Assembly (NCBI GenBank): GCA_018657385.1
Contig: JABHXF010000003.1
Location: forward strand, 1 to 64,000
Source: Candidatus Woesearchaeota archaeon
GTDB lineage: Archaea > Nanobdellota > Nanobdellia > Woesearchaeales > DSVV01
Direction: 5' to 3'
DNA: 64,000 nucleotides
Shown here: positions 25,396-34,727 of the stretch, piece after piece
Position numbering within the stretch: position 1 is the first letter of the stretch
How the letters are laid out: the number at the start of each line of letters is the position of its first letter
Made by a program: the position numbers and the translations under genes
Notes under the pieces: generated by a model
Seen by the model: only the letters and a program-made list of their open reading frames with translations
What the model was told of the DNA's origin: nothing
Databases searched by the model: none

Positions 25396-25456
25396 TATAT
25401 ATAACTAATAATCTTTATTACTTTGAAGGGGTAACAACTAATGTAGTAACAACTAA
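25396..25456 (+). promoter_or_regulatory. Promoter and direct-repeat operator of the RHH-kinase operon
   Basis: A TATA-like TTATATATAAC lies near 25396. Downstream, GTAACAACTAA occurs twice, 15 bp apart (25431-25441 and 25446-25456), just before the RHH gene ATG. RHH proteins bind such tandem sites, so autoregulation is plausible. Confidence 0.5.
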
Positions 25457-25461
25457 ATAAA

Positions 25462-25647
25462 ATGAAACACGTATTTACAGTATCACTGGATATAGAAACA
25501 GTAGCTAAGATCAGAGAAGCAGCTAGATCTAGTAGGTATAGAAATAAATCTCATTTAGTAGAAGAAGCCCTTAAAGATTTCTTAAAAAATAATTCTAATA
25601 ATAATTCAAATAGTAACTCTAAAACCTCTAAGGAGGTGGGAGAATGA
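25462..25647 (+). CDS. CopG/RHH transcription regulator with Asn/Ser tail
   Basis: A 61-residue protein. VFTVSLDIETVAKIREAAR then YRNKSHLVEEALKDFLK is a clear ribbon-helix-helix domain. The last 20 residues are Asn/Ser-rich from a simple-sequence tract. It overlaps the next gene by four bases (ATGA), so the two are translated together, and the large kinase-like protein is probably its functional partner. Two direct repeats upstream are candidate binding sites. Confidence 0.85.
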   Translation: MKHVFTVSLDIETVAKIREAARSSRYRNKSHLVEEALKDFLKNNSNNNSNSNSKTSKEVGE

Positions 25648-28523
25648 CTTCTGAATCATTAGAGCAAAGATTAGATAGTTTAGTAACTCAAAATCCTAAT
25701 AAATATGAACCTGAAGTAGTTGAAAGAGTAAGTAGTTTACTTCAATATGAACAAAATAATCCTGGAAAAAGAAAAAAGTATAGAAAAGTTCTTGGTAAAG
25801 ATGAAAAAGGACCTGCATTAGAAGAACATGCATTTCCTGCTTATGTTTTATATCATGCAATTCATCCAGAATGGCAAGGTTTAACACCAAAACAATTAGA
25901 AAGAAGTAGAGAATCACGTGGGGATTCTTTTTATCAGTCTCTGAATGTAGTTGTTAGAGAGATTGCTTGTGGTAATAAAAAAGATGCTCAAGCTCTTAAA
26001 GACAAAATATTTACTAATAGTAGTATTAAGTACAGAGATTGGAAAGATTCTGAACAGGCAATTGCTAATTTGGAACATGCCTTGTATACTGATATTCCTG
26101 AATTAGAAGAGTTAGGTAATGTTCCTGACTCAACTGTTAATAAAGATAAGGTTGCTGAGTTAATTAAAGCAAGAATTAAAGATCATAATTATATCGCTAA
26201 TTACTTTTCTCATCTTGAAGTTAATTCAGCTGCATCAAAAAAACATTGTCCTGTTTTCAAAGGAAACAAACATTATGCAATTGCAACTGCATTAAGTAAA
26301 TTTGGATTAGATCCAATTGCAGATTTAGGTGGGAGATATACTGGTTGGAAGGATGCTGAATTAGCAATAGCAAATGGAAAGAATGCATTATTTAGTAATA
26401 TTCCAAGACTAAAGGAATTAATCCAAAATCCACTTGAAGGAAAAGCAGAAGCAGCTGAACTATTGAAGAAGAGGATTGAAGAATATGGTAAAATAGAAAA
26501 ATATCTCATAAAAATTAAAATTAGGTCATCCAGGAACCCTAATCTTTGTCCGGTTTTTGAAGGTCTAAGTTCAAAGGTAATCACAAAAAGTCTTCATGAG
26601 TTTGATTTCCATCCTGTACATGATTTAGGTTTAAATTATACAAATTGGGGTGATTCAAAACAAGCAGAAGAAAATGTTAGAGATGCTGTTTTCCATGATA
26701 CTCCTGAATTATTAGAACTAGCTAAAGACGGAAGAATAAACAAAAGAGAAGCACTTAGATTAATCCATAATAGAATTGACGAATTAGGTGAAGGTAATAT
26801 TGATCTTTATTTTATTAATGCTAAAATTTCTACAGCTGGTATGAAAGGTGCTTGTCATCATTTTGATGGCAACAGATACAATGCATTAGCTAAAAGTTTG
26901 CATGAGTTTGGCTTTACAATGCAGGAATTAATGACAAGACCACCTCCATTGTATGAACATATTAGGGATGTGTGTGCTGAATTTAATGTAGATGATACAA
27001 TAGAAAATGTTAGTAAAAAGATTATTGATTATGGATATTTAAAATTCACAGCAATTTCAAGAGGAATACCACTATTAGCAAGAACACTTGTTGCAGAGCA
27101 TCAATGGGCTTATGTTGAAGCAAGAAGAGAAGCAACATTGCCTGCTGTATATGATGAAGGTTTACGTGCACATTTTAATTTAAATCCACGTAATCTTTGG
27201 AAAACTATTCAATCACTGGATGCATTAAATATTTTGAAATTAGCACAAGATGAAAATGGTAATTACTTATCACAACAAGATTACTCTGCATTTATTAGAG
27301 AAGTTTTAGACGACAAAATATTTTTAGAAAGAAATCTAGGAAATGCAGCAGAAGAATTTGAAGCTTATCTTGCTAATGGAGATTATTCAGATGTATCAAT
27401 TATTGAAGAATTGATAGATGCAGGATCTAAAAATCCTAATTTTAGAATTAGAATGTTGCTTGCAACAAATCAAAATCTTCAATCTAATGAAACATTAGAT
27501 ACTTTTGTAAAATTATATTCTGCAGAAGAAGAAGAAACAAGAAATTTTGAAGCTGCAATGATTAATTATCTTAATGACATTGTTGGGTTAGAGTCTGTTG
27601 GGAAAGCAAGAACAGCTAAATTAGCTACAAAGATACATGTAGAAAGAGAAAATGGTGATGGATTAACTACTTATTTCCAATCTCTTAATATTATTAAGAA
27701 TAGGGAAGATGATTCTGCATCATATGCTTTAATAATCCCTTATGTAAATATCTCTACATTACATGAACATGTTAATGAAAATCCAGATATGAAAAAAGAA
27801 CTCTTAGATGAAGTAACAGAAGCTTTATACGAGCTTCATTCAAAAGGTATTGCTAATCTTGAAAGAATCTCTGAGATGGCTGATAAGGATTATGAAATCT
27901 TAAAATCTGGTCTAAGATTAAAAGATTACAGGGAAAAGAGTAATAAATTTGTATTTACAGGAACAGAACTTGCTGGAGTTTATTCTCAGCTTGGTATTGA
28001 TGATATATTGAATGATAGTGCATTTAGTTATACATCAGTTATACATGGAGATGCACATCCAAAGAACATTGCAGTTAATACTGGAGGGAATTATATTTTC
28101 TTAGACGCTGAGATGGCTGCTTTAGGAGCTCCTCAAATAGATGAAGCAAGATTATATGCACATAGGGACTTTGGATTATCAATTGATGAACAAACTGAAC
28201 GTGTAAAACAATCAGCAGAAAAAAGAGGAGTTAAAGATGTTGATGATTATTTAATTGGGTATCATGCAGCAATTATTTTCAAAACATTAGAGCATGCAAG
28301 ATATGTACATAGTAATTTAGATGATTATGGTGTTAAAAAAGCACAAAAACTTTTAGATGCTGATTTTGATATAATCAGAGAGCATGGTAACAGAATTTAC
28401 TCAAATGAAGATGTTTCTATGTTAGTTGATGCTGCAATAAATGAATTCAAATTAAAGAAATCAATTGATGAGACAGAATATAAAAAACAGCCTAATGAAA
28501 CAGAATATAATAAAGCAGCTTAA
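25644..28523 (+). CDS. Three-repeat protein fused to APH-type kinase domain
   Basis: A 959-residue protein of unusual build. Residues about 125-445 contain three tandem copies of a module of about 100 residues, each with a W-x-D segment (YRDWKDSEQA, YTGWKDAELA, YTNWGDSKQA), a Cys/His segment (CPVFKGNKHY) and a closing SLHEFGF-type helix. The C-terminus (about 640-900) is an aminoglycoside/choline kinase-like domain with HGDAHPKN near 801 and FLDAEMAALG as catalytic and metal loops. The repeats resemble compact helical DNA- or RNA-binding modules, but I do not recognise the family. It is coupled to an RHH regulator. It might phosphorylate a small molecule or protein. Confidence 0.7.
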   Translation: MTSESLEQRLDSLVTQNPNKYEPEVVERVSSLLQYEQNNPGKRKKYRKVLGKDEKGPALEEHAFPAYVLYHAIHPEWQGLTPKQLERSRESRGDSFYQSLNVVVREIACGNKKDAQALKDKIFTNSSIKYRDWKDSEQAIANLEHALYTDIPELEELGNVPDSTVNKDKVAELIKARIKDHNYIANYFSHLEVNSAASKKHCPVFKGNKHYAIATALSKFGLDPIADLGGRYTGWKDAELAIANGKNALFSNIPRLKELIQNPLEGKAEAAELLKKRIEEYGKIEKYLIKIKIRSSRNPNLCPVFEGLSSKVITKSLHEFDFHPVHDLGLNYTNWGDSKQAEENVRDAVFHDTPELLELAKDGRINKREALRLIHNRIDELGEGNIDLYFINAKISTAGMKGACHHFDGNRYNALAKSLHEFGFTMQELMTRPPPLYEHIRDVCAEFNVDDTIENVSKKIIDYGYLKFTAISRGIPLLARTLVAEHQWAYVEARREATLPAVYDEGLRAHFNLNPRNLWKTIQSLDALNILKLAQDENGNYLSQQDYSAFIREVLDDKIFLERNLGNAAEEFEAYLANGDYSDVSIIEELIDAGSKNPNFRIRMLLATNQNLQSNETLDTFVKLYSAEEEETRNFEAAMINYLNDIVGLESVGKARTAKLATKIHVERENGDGLTTYFQSLNIIKNREDDSASYALIIPYVNISTLHEHVNENPDMKKELLDEVTEALYELHSKGIANLERISEMADKDYEILKSGLRLKDYREKSNKFVFTGTELAGVYSQLGIDDILNDSAFSYTSVIHGDAHPKNIAVNTGGNYIFLDAEMAALGAPQIDEARLYAHRDFGLSIDEQTERVKQSAEKRGVKDVDDYLIGYHAAIIFKTLEHARYVHSNLDDYGVKKAQKLLDADFDIIREHGNRIYSNEDVSMLVDAAINEFKLKKSIDETEYKKQPNETEYNKAA

Positions 28524-29422
28524 CCAGTTATTAGTCCTATCAAAGCTCCTATTGGATCATGAACACATCTCATTGCCATTGATGCCTGTAATATTATTTT
28601 TCCATTTGTTTTTTCAACAGAATTATTTAGTTCGTTTGTTATTTTTTTCTTAAGTTCAAGTACATCATTAATTATTTTAAAATCTTTTTTATAGTATGCA
28701 TCATAAAATTTATTGAACATCATAAATAGGTTGTCTAAAATATTGCTTGTATTCTTAGTGATTGTTTTTTCCTTTTCAAGAAAAACATAGATATATACTA
28801 ATTTTATTGAGAATAAATAAATATTAGAAAAGATAATTGAGTTATATTGTATTTCATTTGGATTTTTGGTTGTTTTTATTGTTGTTCTTATTGCATAATT
28901 TATTAATCTTCTAATATTCTTGTTCATTGATTTTATGTTATCTAAATTTCTAAACTTTTTTAACTTAATATCTTCTTGTATTGTTGTTTGAATGTCTTTA
29001 ATCAAAAAAAAGCATTTTCTTATTACAGTTTCAATTTTTTCTTCATCTTCTAGACTAAAGCTGCTGATTGTACAATAATTATTTCCAACATCTGTAACTT
29101 CATATCCAATTGTAAGGGCAGATAATGTTTTGTTTACTGTATCTAATGGTGGCTTAGTATTAAATATTATTTTTAGCTCATCAACCCCTTTTTTGTAAGA
29201 ATTAGTGATAATCCTGCTAATAAACTCTGATGAGTGTTCTTTTATTTCTATTTCTTGTTTAACATGCTTTTGCTTTGCTTCTGTATCTATAACTATCCTG
29301 TTGTTTTCTTCCTCTACATTAACTTCATCACCTCCCATTAAATGGTTCTTGTCTACCCATTTCTTTGGGAGGTATAAAGTGAGGCCCCCTCCGCCGCCTT
29401 GCTTGATTAGTTTACGTTTCAT
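28520..29422 (-). CDS. AbrB-PhoU-type regulator 1
   Basis: A 300-residue protein. The N-terminal 50 residues are a SpoVT-AbrB swapped-hairpin DNA-binding domain (KLIKQGGGGGLTLYLPKKWV, then GGDEVNVEEENNRIVI). The remainder is a helical PhoU-like region. This architecture is common in archaea as phosphate-uptake-type regulators. It is divergent from the gene cluster at 29627 and separated from it by a palindrome-rich region, so it probably controls that cluster. A paralogue with the same layout occurs at 37394-38275. Its 3' end overlaps the kinase-like gene by four bases. Confidence 0.82.
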   Translation of the reverse strand: MKRKLIKQGGGGGLTLYLPKKWVDKNHLMGGDEVNVEEENNRIVIDTEAKQKHVKQEIEIKEHSSEFISRIITNSYKKGVDELKIIFNTKPPLDTVNKTLSALTIGYEVTDVGNNYCTISSFSLEDEEKIETVIRKCFFLIKDIQTTIQEDIKLKKFRNLDNIKSMNKNIRRLINYAIRTTIKTTKNPNEIQYNSIIFSNIYLFSIKLVYIYVFLEKEKTITKNTSNILDNLFMMFNKFYDAYYKKDFKIINDVLELKKKITNELNNSVEKTNGKIILQASMAMRCVHDPIGALIGLITG

Positions 29423-29466
29423 TATAATAAAGGTAAGTGTTCTTATTTAAATAACTTTCTATTTTT

Positions 29467-29518
29467 CATATCCTGGATATGATTCATATCAAAAAGATAT
29501 TAATACTGCATATGAATC
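29467..29518. promoter_or_regulatory. Palindromic operators in divergent promoter
   Basis: CATATCC-T-GGATATG (29467-29481) is a perfect palindrome. GATTCATAT (29481-29489) and ATATGAATC (29510-29518) form a second perfect inverted repeat that spans an AT-rich GATATTAATAC TATA-like core. These lie between regulator 1 and the cluster at 29627, so they are candidate binding sites of the AbrB-type domain. Confidence 0.5.
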
Positions 29519-29626
29519 ACTTAATAGTAACAATAAGGGTTTTGAGACAATAATGCCAAACAACGTACTTGAGAAACTTTGAGATTGTTTCTAGTGTTAT
29601 TTGGTTATTAGTGTGGGGAAATAATA

Positions 29627-30478
29627 ATGTCAGAAAATAGAATCAACCAAATCACAATTGATGAATTTGTAAAAAGAGTAAAGCCAGAAAATGGAATTAT
29701 ATTTGTTTTAGATCGTGATAAAGCAACACAATCTATTAGATATAGAAATCCTTCTGATGACTTTGATGAAGATGGTCAAAGGACAGGTTATAAAAATAAT
29801 GATTTTTCTAATTCTGCTTCACATTGGAACAGAACAGTTGAATTAGCAAGGTTTAATTTAGCAAGATTAGGTGTTCCTTCTATTACTGTTTCAGGCAATG
29901 ATCTAAGGGAAGCAGAAAATATAGAAGATATGCCTGAAAAACTTGTTGCACATTATGATGATGTAATTACTCGTTACAAAGAAATACTTCAAGGAGAGAG
30001 AGATGAATTACCAGTTTGTAAAGAAAGAGCAACCTACGAAGCTTTTGCAGAAGAAAGAGGTATTAATGTAAATATTGTTCGTGATCTAATTAAACATAAA
30101 CCAGAAAGTCAATTAGCTTTTGACTATGAAATGAGACAAAATGGAGTTCTTGTAACAGAGTATAGTATAAAGGAATTATCTGAAGAAACAATTCCTTCAG
30201 TAGAAGCACTTAAACAAAATGAGTTAGCTTGGTTACAACCTATTTTTGATGAAGGTAAAGCACTTTGGGTTCCTGATTGTTTATGTTGTTTAGGTGAAGA
30301 ACAAGTAACAACAATGGCTTCACTTTTTGAAGAACAAAAAGTTGGAATTCTTACTGGAGAAGATCATTGCGGGATAACTAATCCTCAAGGTCATGGTATC
30401 TATAATCATTTCTATGTCAATGATAGAAATTACATGCAACATTTCCAGTTTACAAAACCACAGATGGGGGAAAAATAA
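29627..30478 (+). CDS. Uncharacterised protein, first gene of cluster 1
   Basis: A 283-residue soluble protein that I do not recognise. It is acidic and mixed alpha/beta, with a Cys cluster PDCLCCLGEEQ near residue 222 and a His-rich ending (GHGIYNHFYVNDRNYMQHF). It begins a run of eight plus-strand genes with near-identical strong ribosome sites (GGGGAAAATAAA before ATG). The leader TTAGTGTGGGGAAATA resembles that of cluster 2. Possible metal binding is suggested only by the Cys and His residues. Confidence 0.7.
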   Translation: MSENRINQITIDEFVKRVKPENGIIFVLDRDKATQSIRYRNPSDDFDEDGQRTGYKNNDFSNSASHWNRTVELARFNLARLGVPSITVSGNDLREAENIEDMPEKLVAHYDDVITRYKEILQGERDELPVCKERATYEAFAEERGINVNIVRDLIKHKPESQLAFDYEMRQNGVLVTEYSIKELSEETIPSVEALKQNELAWLQPIFDEGKALWVPDCLCCLGEEQVTTMASLFEEQKVGILTGEDHCGITNPQGHGIYNHFYVNDRNYMQHFQFTKPQMGEK

Positions 30479-30479
30479 A

Positions 30480-31850
30480 ATGTCAATATTAACAAATCAA
30501 GAGCTTGAAACATTAATTGATGGATGGAGTGATTCTTTTGTAGCAGCAAAGCTTGGAGTGAAAACATTTGTGTATGATTCTGAGAGACGATCAAAGTATG
30601 CTATACTCTGTCTTGAAACACTGATGGCGGATAAGGAATTAGCAAAAGAGAAGATTGTATTTGAAACACCTAAATGGGAAGATAGTCCAGGTGTAAATAT
30701 TCTCACTGTTTTAAGCAGCATCAAGGAAGATCAACGTGAAAGTTATATTAATCAATATCTTGATTGGTGTGTTGCTCCTGAAAATAGAGATCTTTTTGAC
30801 CATGCATTAAAGATAGCAAGCAATTCTAAATTTAAAGATTACAATTTAATAGAAAGAATTAAACCACATGCTGTTAAATATTTAGAAGAAATAGTTGGAA
30901 AAATCAAAAATCCTGATTCAGTTGATTTATTTAACACTCAAAATATTTTAGATATAGCAAAAACATTTGGATTAGATACTTCAGAATTAGATCAGCTTTC
31001 TAAAGTTGTTAAGATATTTGATGAATATGGCAGAGTTGGTGATTATGATCCAGAAAATATTGATTCTGCCTTGGAAATTGCTCAGAACTTATGGACAAAT
31101 ACTAAAAATGCAGACAGATTATACGAATTATTTACTAATAAAGATTTCCAAGCAAAATACGCTAATAACGAGACAGCAAGAGAAATGGCTAAGGCAGTTA
31201 TTGCTGATAAGATTAAAGGATTTGGCCATCATAAACCACATATTGAAAAAGCAAAAGAATTAGCAAAAGCCTACAAACTAGGGGGAATGAAAAAGGAAGC
31301 AGGGGAAGCTATTGATCATTATTTAGTCAAAGGAGAGTTTGAATGTGTAGATAACATTTCTGAAGTGTTTGGTTACGAAATTACAGATGAAGGATTAGCT
31401 ACAGCTAGAGAAAAGATTATAGCAAATTATAGTGAAAAGATACAATATTTCAATTCAAGAAAAGAATTAGCTGAAAAACTTAAGGCTTTTGATCTATACA
31501 AAGAAAATGGCTTGGATATCAATAATGTCCCTGTTGTTATTTTACCTGAAGGATATAGGGGAAGATTTATGTTATTTGAATTTCAGGATCAATTGTTTTT
31601 TAGAGCTACAGATACAAAAGCACATGGAATAATTGAAAACAAATTTAGAGATGAGATTAGAATGTATGGTTTTAGGGGTCATACAAATAATAAGGGCGGT
31701 GGATCTGTGGGTTATACAGATGAAGGCGCAATAATTCTTAGTGATAAAAGTCGAGATTATGGTGAATGCGATAAAGATGCAGCAAAAAAATTGTTGGAAA
31801 AAGCATTTCCTAAAAAAGATGTATACACAAAAAGAGCAGAAGGATGGTGA
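30480..31850 (+). CDS. Helical-repeat protein with possible PHPT/Janus-like end
   Basis: A 456-residue protein. The start is the ATG at 30480, preceded by GGGGGAAAAATAAA; an ATG at 30393 lies in the previous gene. Most of the protein is alpha-helical with repeat-like spacing (SALEIAQNLW, ETAREMAKAVIAD, KAKELAKAYKL). The last 100 residues (YRGRFMLFEF, then AHGIIENKFRDEI, then NNKGGGSVGYT and SDKSRDYGECDKDAA) resemble phosphohistidine phosphatase/Janus proteins in motif order, with a candidate His in KAHG. That resemblance is weak. It is one base after the first cluster gene. Confidence 0.68.
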   Translation: MSILTNQELETLIDGWSDSFVAAKLGVKTFVYDSERRSKYAILCLETLMADKELAKEKIVFETPKWEDSPGVNILTVLSSIKEDQRESYINQYLDWCVAPENRDLFDHALKIASNSKFKDYNLIERIKPHAVKYLEEIVGKIKNPDSVDLFNTQNILDIAKTFGLDTSELDQLSKVVKIFDEYGRVGDYDPENIDSALEIAQNLWTNTKNADRLYELFTNKDFQAKYANNETAREMAKAVIADKIKGFGHHKPHIEKAKELAKAYKLGGMKKEAGEAIDHYLVKGEFECVDNISEVFGYEITDEGLATAREKIIANYSEKIQYFNSRKELAEKLKAFDLYKENGLDINNVPVVILPEGYRGRFMLFEFQDQLFFRATDTKAHGIIENKFRDEIRMYGFRGHTNNKGGGSVGYTDEGAIILSDKSRDYGECDKDAAKKLLEKAFPKKDVYTKRAEGW

Positions 31851-31864
31851 TGGGGGAAAATAAA

Positions 31865-32836
31865 ATGTCAGAAGAAGAACAAAAAACACCAATAGTACAA
31901 CTTCCAGTATTGGAAGCAATGAAGAGAGTATTACCACAATATGATTTTGAAAAAAGATATGATGAAAATAATAAACAGCTAAGAACTATTCTAGAATCAC
32001 ACTTAGCTGAAAAGCCAGGACATTATGCTGTCAATCTTCAAGGATTTATGGATCCACCAGGTGGAATTATTATAAAAGTTGATGTTGATGAATATTTAAC
32101 ATTATTAAAACAGATGATTCAAGATGACACTGCAATTTTAGATCATGTAGATAAATTTCCAAATCAATATTTAATGGAAATTGAAAATTACTTAAAAGGT
32201 TGGGAAGTAATTGATAAAGAAGGTTCATTAGACCTTGAGAACAATCAAGATAACAGAATTTTCTTAATCAGACGTTTCTTTGGTCTTGGCCATAAGAATG
32301 CATATATTGCAGCTTCATTAGATACAGAAATTTTCTCACCAGAAGATTTTGAAGAAACTGGAAAGATTAGAGGCCCAGTAATTGATTGGATGAAAAATAC
32401 TTTACTTGAAGGATATAGAGCTCATAAATATATATTAAAATATAGCGTTGAAGATATTGAGAAAGGAGAAAGGTCATTAGCTGATTTTGCAGACGTCACT
32501 TCAATGGATGACTTAGCAACAAGTTTGCAATTGCCTTTGACACATGCTGAATCTGAACTATCTGCTTATTTTGCAGCAAGTAGTTTTACTTTTTGCAGTG
32601 CTGGTATAAGTCCAAACTCTTTGTCATTTCATTTTTCAACTTCTGGATATCCAAGTAATAGGATTGATAGGCATTTTCCAAGTGGAAACAAAGAAATGGA
32701 TATGAAACGATTCAATGAACTAGAAAGACTGATGAATACAATCAGAGCAAATCCAAATGTGGAATCTATGTTGTATCATCCTGGACCTTACGTGTTGATC
32801 AATCCAATGTATGAAAGAACACAAACAGTTAAATGA
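31865..32836 (+). CDS. Uncharacterised cluster 1 protein
   Basis: A 323-residue protein starting at ATG 31865 after the ribosome site GGGGGAAAATAAA; two upstream in-frame starts lie inside the preceding gene. It overlaps the previous gene's region by nothing and is spaced by 14 bases. The N-terminal 140 residues are acidic and helical. A Ser/Phe-rich segment (SSFTFCSAGISPNSLSFHF) occurs near 250. There are no membrane segments. I do not recognise the family; a soluble partner of the other cluster proteins is the most that can be said. Confidence 0.65.
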   Translation: MSEEEQKTPIVQLPVLEAMKRVLPQYDFEKRYDENNKQLRTILESHLAEKPGHYAVNLQGFMDPPGGIIIKVDVDEYLTLLKQMIQDDTAILDHVDKFPNQYLMEIENYLKGWEVIDKEGSLDLENNQDNRIFLIRRFFGLGHKNAYIAASLDTEIFSPEDFEETGKIRGPVIDWMKNTLLEGYRAHKYILKYSVEDIEKGERSLADFADVTSMDDLATSLQLPLTHAESELSAYFAASSFTFCSAGISPNSLSFHFSTSGYPSNRIDRHFPSGNKEMDMKRFNELERLMNTIRANPNVESMLYHPGPYVLINPMYERTQTVK

Positions 32837-32847
32837 GGTAAAATAAA

Positions 32848-33600
32848 ATGCAACAATTAGAACAGAAACTTGAAATGCAGAACATTGGCTTAGCTTTGAT
32901 AGAAGAGTGTTGTAATACTGTTGACAGGTCTTTTTATATTGATGAAAAGGAGGTGGCTAATTTTGGTTTTGGATTTGTTGGTGGAGCCACTGCAGTAGTT
33001 TGTTTTGGAGTTGGATTAATCTGGGGAGCTAATTCTTCAATTGAAGTTTTAGAGGGAGTTATGGAACAACTAGTTCCTGCATATAATTCTTTTCTTGAAG
33101 CAACTCAGATTAATGGCAATCTTTTATTATATCTGTTAGCACAGCCAATAGCAATAATTGCACCATTTGCAGGTGCTACTGCAGTAACAGGAGTAACAGC
33201 AAGAAAAGCGTATGAAGAAGAATATGGTTTGCCGATGCAAAATAGAGATTTAGAGTTTGCAAAAGATTATGATAATATTGTTGATGCTATATTAGAACAT
33301 CAAGAAGAAGTTGGAGAAGAAAAAGGAGTTGCACATTCAGGATTAATTAGACATAGAGAATTAACAAGAGCACCTACATTTCAAGATTTACATTCACGTT
33401 ATCAAGCTGCAGTATTACTGGATTATCTTATTGCAACTAGTGATAATGATATTCTAGACTCAAATGTTTTTTCTGTAGTTGATGAAACTATCGACAAGAA
33501 ATACAGACCAGCTTTAGATAAAATAGTTGGTTTAGCAGTTAACAAAACAATGTTAACTGAAATACAACCAGCACAAGAATTAATTTATGGGGGAAAATAA
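32848..33600 (+). CDS. Cluster 1 membrane protein with two TM segments
   Basis: A 250-residue protein. Two hydrophobic stretches are present: near residues 34-56 (FVGGATAVVCFGVGLIWG) and 93-115 (LLYLLAQPIAIIAPFAG). Between them lies a predicted extracellular loop of about 35 residues, and the C-terminal half is acidic and soluble. The family is not recognised. It follows the previous gene by 11 bases and precedes a secreted protein gene by two bases, so it is cotranscribed. It may anchor a surface structure or act in export of the neighbouring proteins. Confidence 0.65.
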   Translation: MQQLEQKLEMQNIGLALIEECCNTVDRSFYIDEKEVANFGFGFVGGATAVVCFGVGLIWGANSSIEVLEGVMEQLVPAYNSFLEATQINGNLLLYLLAQPIAIIAPFAGATAVTGVTARKAYEEEYGLPMQNRDLEFAKDYDNIVDAILEHQEEVGEEKGVAHSGLIRHRELTRAPTFQDLHSRYQAAVLLDYLIATSDNDILDSNVFSVVDETIDKKYRPALDKIVGLAVNKTMLTEIQPAQELIYGGK

Positions 33601-33602
33601 AA

Positions 33603-34697
33603 ATGGTAGGAATATTATATACAGCAGCAGTTGTTGCAAGTGCAGTTAATGCACAGCCAGCTGAGTTAAAAGAAAGTTACATAAAAGAAGATTCGCAATT
33701 ATGTTTTCAGGTTGATTCTTGTTTTTATAGAAGTTTTGGTCAAGAAGTAAGTGACAACATAAGAGCACAAGGTAGTGAAATATTTTTACATTATATTAAA
33801 GGATTAGTTAACAAGGATTTGTTAGACAAACAAACAGCAAGTGAAACAACAGATCGTGGTTTATTAGTTACAAAATGTAATAATCTAAGAAGTTCTGGAG
33901 TAAAAGAAGAAGTATATCAAAGTATTTGTGATGTTTGCATGGTCTTAGACATGCAGAGTCCTGATGTACAAGATGCAATCTTTACTGATTTTGGTGTTGA
34001 AGAAAAAACAGATCATACAATTGTTTATGGTGCAAGTGTTAGTAGTTCAGCAACTTCATACATAACTTCTGATAGTACTGGAAGAAAAACTGACAGAACA
34101 ATATCAAAAAGAAATGTGGAAACTTATGTTGCAACTAATAGATCAAAACCGTATGTTAGTGCATTAAGTGATATTATGGATGTTGTTGGTTATGATAATA
34201 CCAGAAGAAATGAAATCTTGAAAAATATTGCTGATGAAAACGGAGTGATGAGTAGAGATGCAGCAAAAGGTTTGTATCACAAATGGATGGATGTTATTGA
34301 ATCTTACAAAGATCCAAAACAAAACAAAAAAACAAAAACAAGAATGAAGAAAATCAAGGTAAATGAATCACCTATTAAGAAATCAGAGAGAGATTTAAAA
34401 AATAGGTTCAGAAATGACCAAGATGCTGCAAAAAGATTATATAATAAACATGAAAAAGATGCAGAAGAATTGTTCAATAGAAAACAAAAAGAACTAGAAC
34501 AAGAATTCAATGATGCGCAAAAACAAGGCGAAGAATGGTTTGATGAACAACAAAAACAAGGTGAAGACTGGTTCAATGAACAACAAAAACAAGGTGAAGA
34601 CTGGTTCAATAAACAACAAAGACAAGGCGAAGAATGGTTTAATCAACAACATGGACCAAATAAGATGCCTGGTAGTCTTGGAAAAAGACACAGGTAA
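33603..34697 (+). CDS. Secreted protein with tandem 11-residue Gln/Trp repeats
   Basis: A 364-residue protein. The N-terminus (VGILYTAAVVASAVNAQPA) looks like a Sec signal peptide with cleavage after NA. The body is rich in Ser/Thr. The C-terminus has a long charged coiled coil followed by about four copies of an 11-residue unit (QGEDWFNEQQK, coded by a 33-bp repeat at about 34507-34645). It ends KMPGSLGKRHR. The next gene ends with nearly the same sequence (KMPGSYCKRNR). The shared tail may be a processing or sorting signal. Function is unknown. Confidence 0.68.
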   Translation: MVGILYTAAVVASAVNAQPAELKESYIKEDSQLCFQVDSCFYRSFGQEVSDNIRAQGSEIFLHYIKGLVNKDLLDKQTASETTDRGLLVTKCNNLRSSGVKEEVYQSICDVCMVLDMQSPDVQDAIFTDFGVEEKTDHTIVYGASVSSSATSYITSDSTGRKTDRTISKRNVETYVATNRSKPYVSALSDIMDVVGYDNTRRNEILKNIADENGVMSRDAAKGLYHKWMDVIESYKDPKQNKKTKTRMKKIKVNESPIKKSERDLKNRFRNDQDAAKRLYNKHEKDAEELFNRKQKELEQEFNDAQKQGEEWFDEQQKQGEDWFNEQQKQGEDWFNKQQRQGEEWFNQQHGPNKMPGSLGKRHR

Positions 34698-34727
34698 TTT
34701 TTATTTTTTTATTTTTCGAGGTAAAAA

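Noticed and set aside
29530-29626. Sigma-54 type -24/-12 promoter for cluster 1
   Set aside because: I looked for TGGCA followed by TTGC at the right spacing before the clusters and found none convincing.
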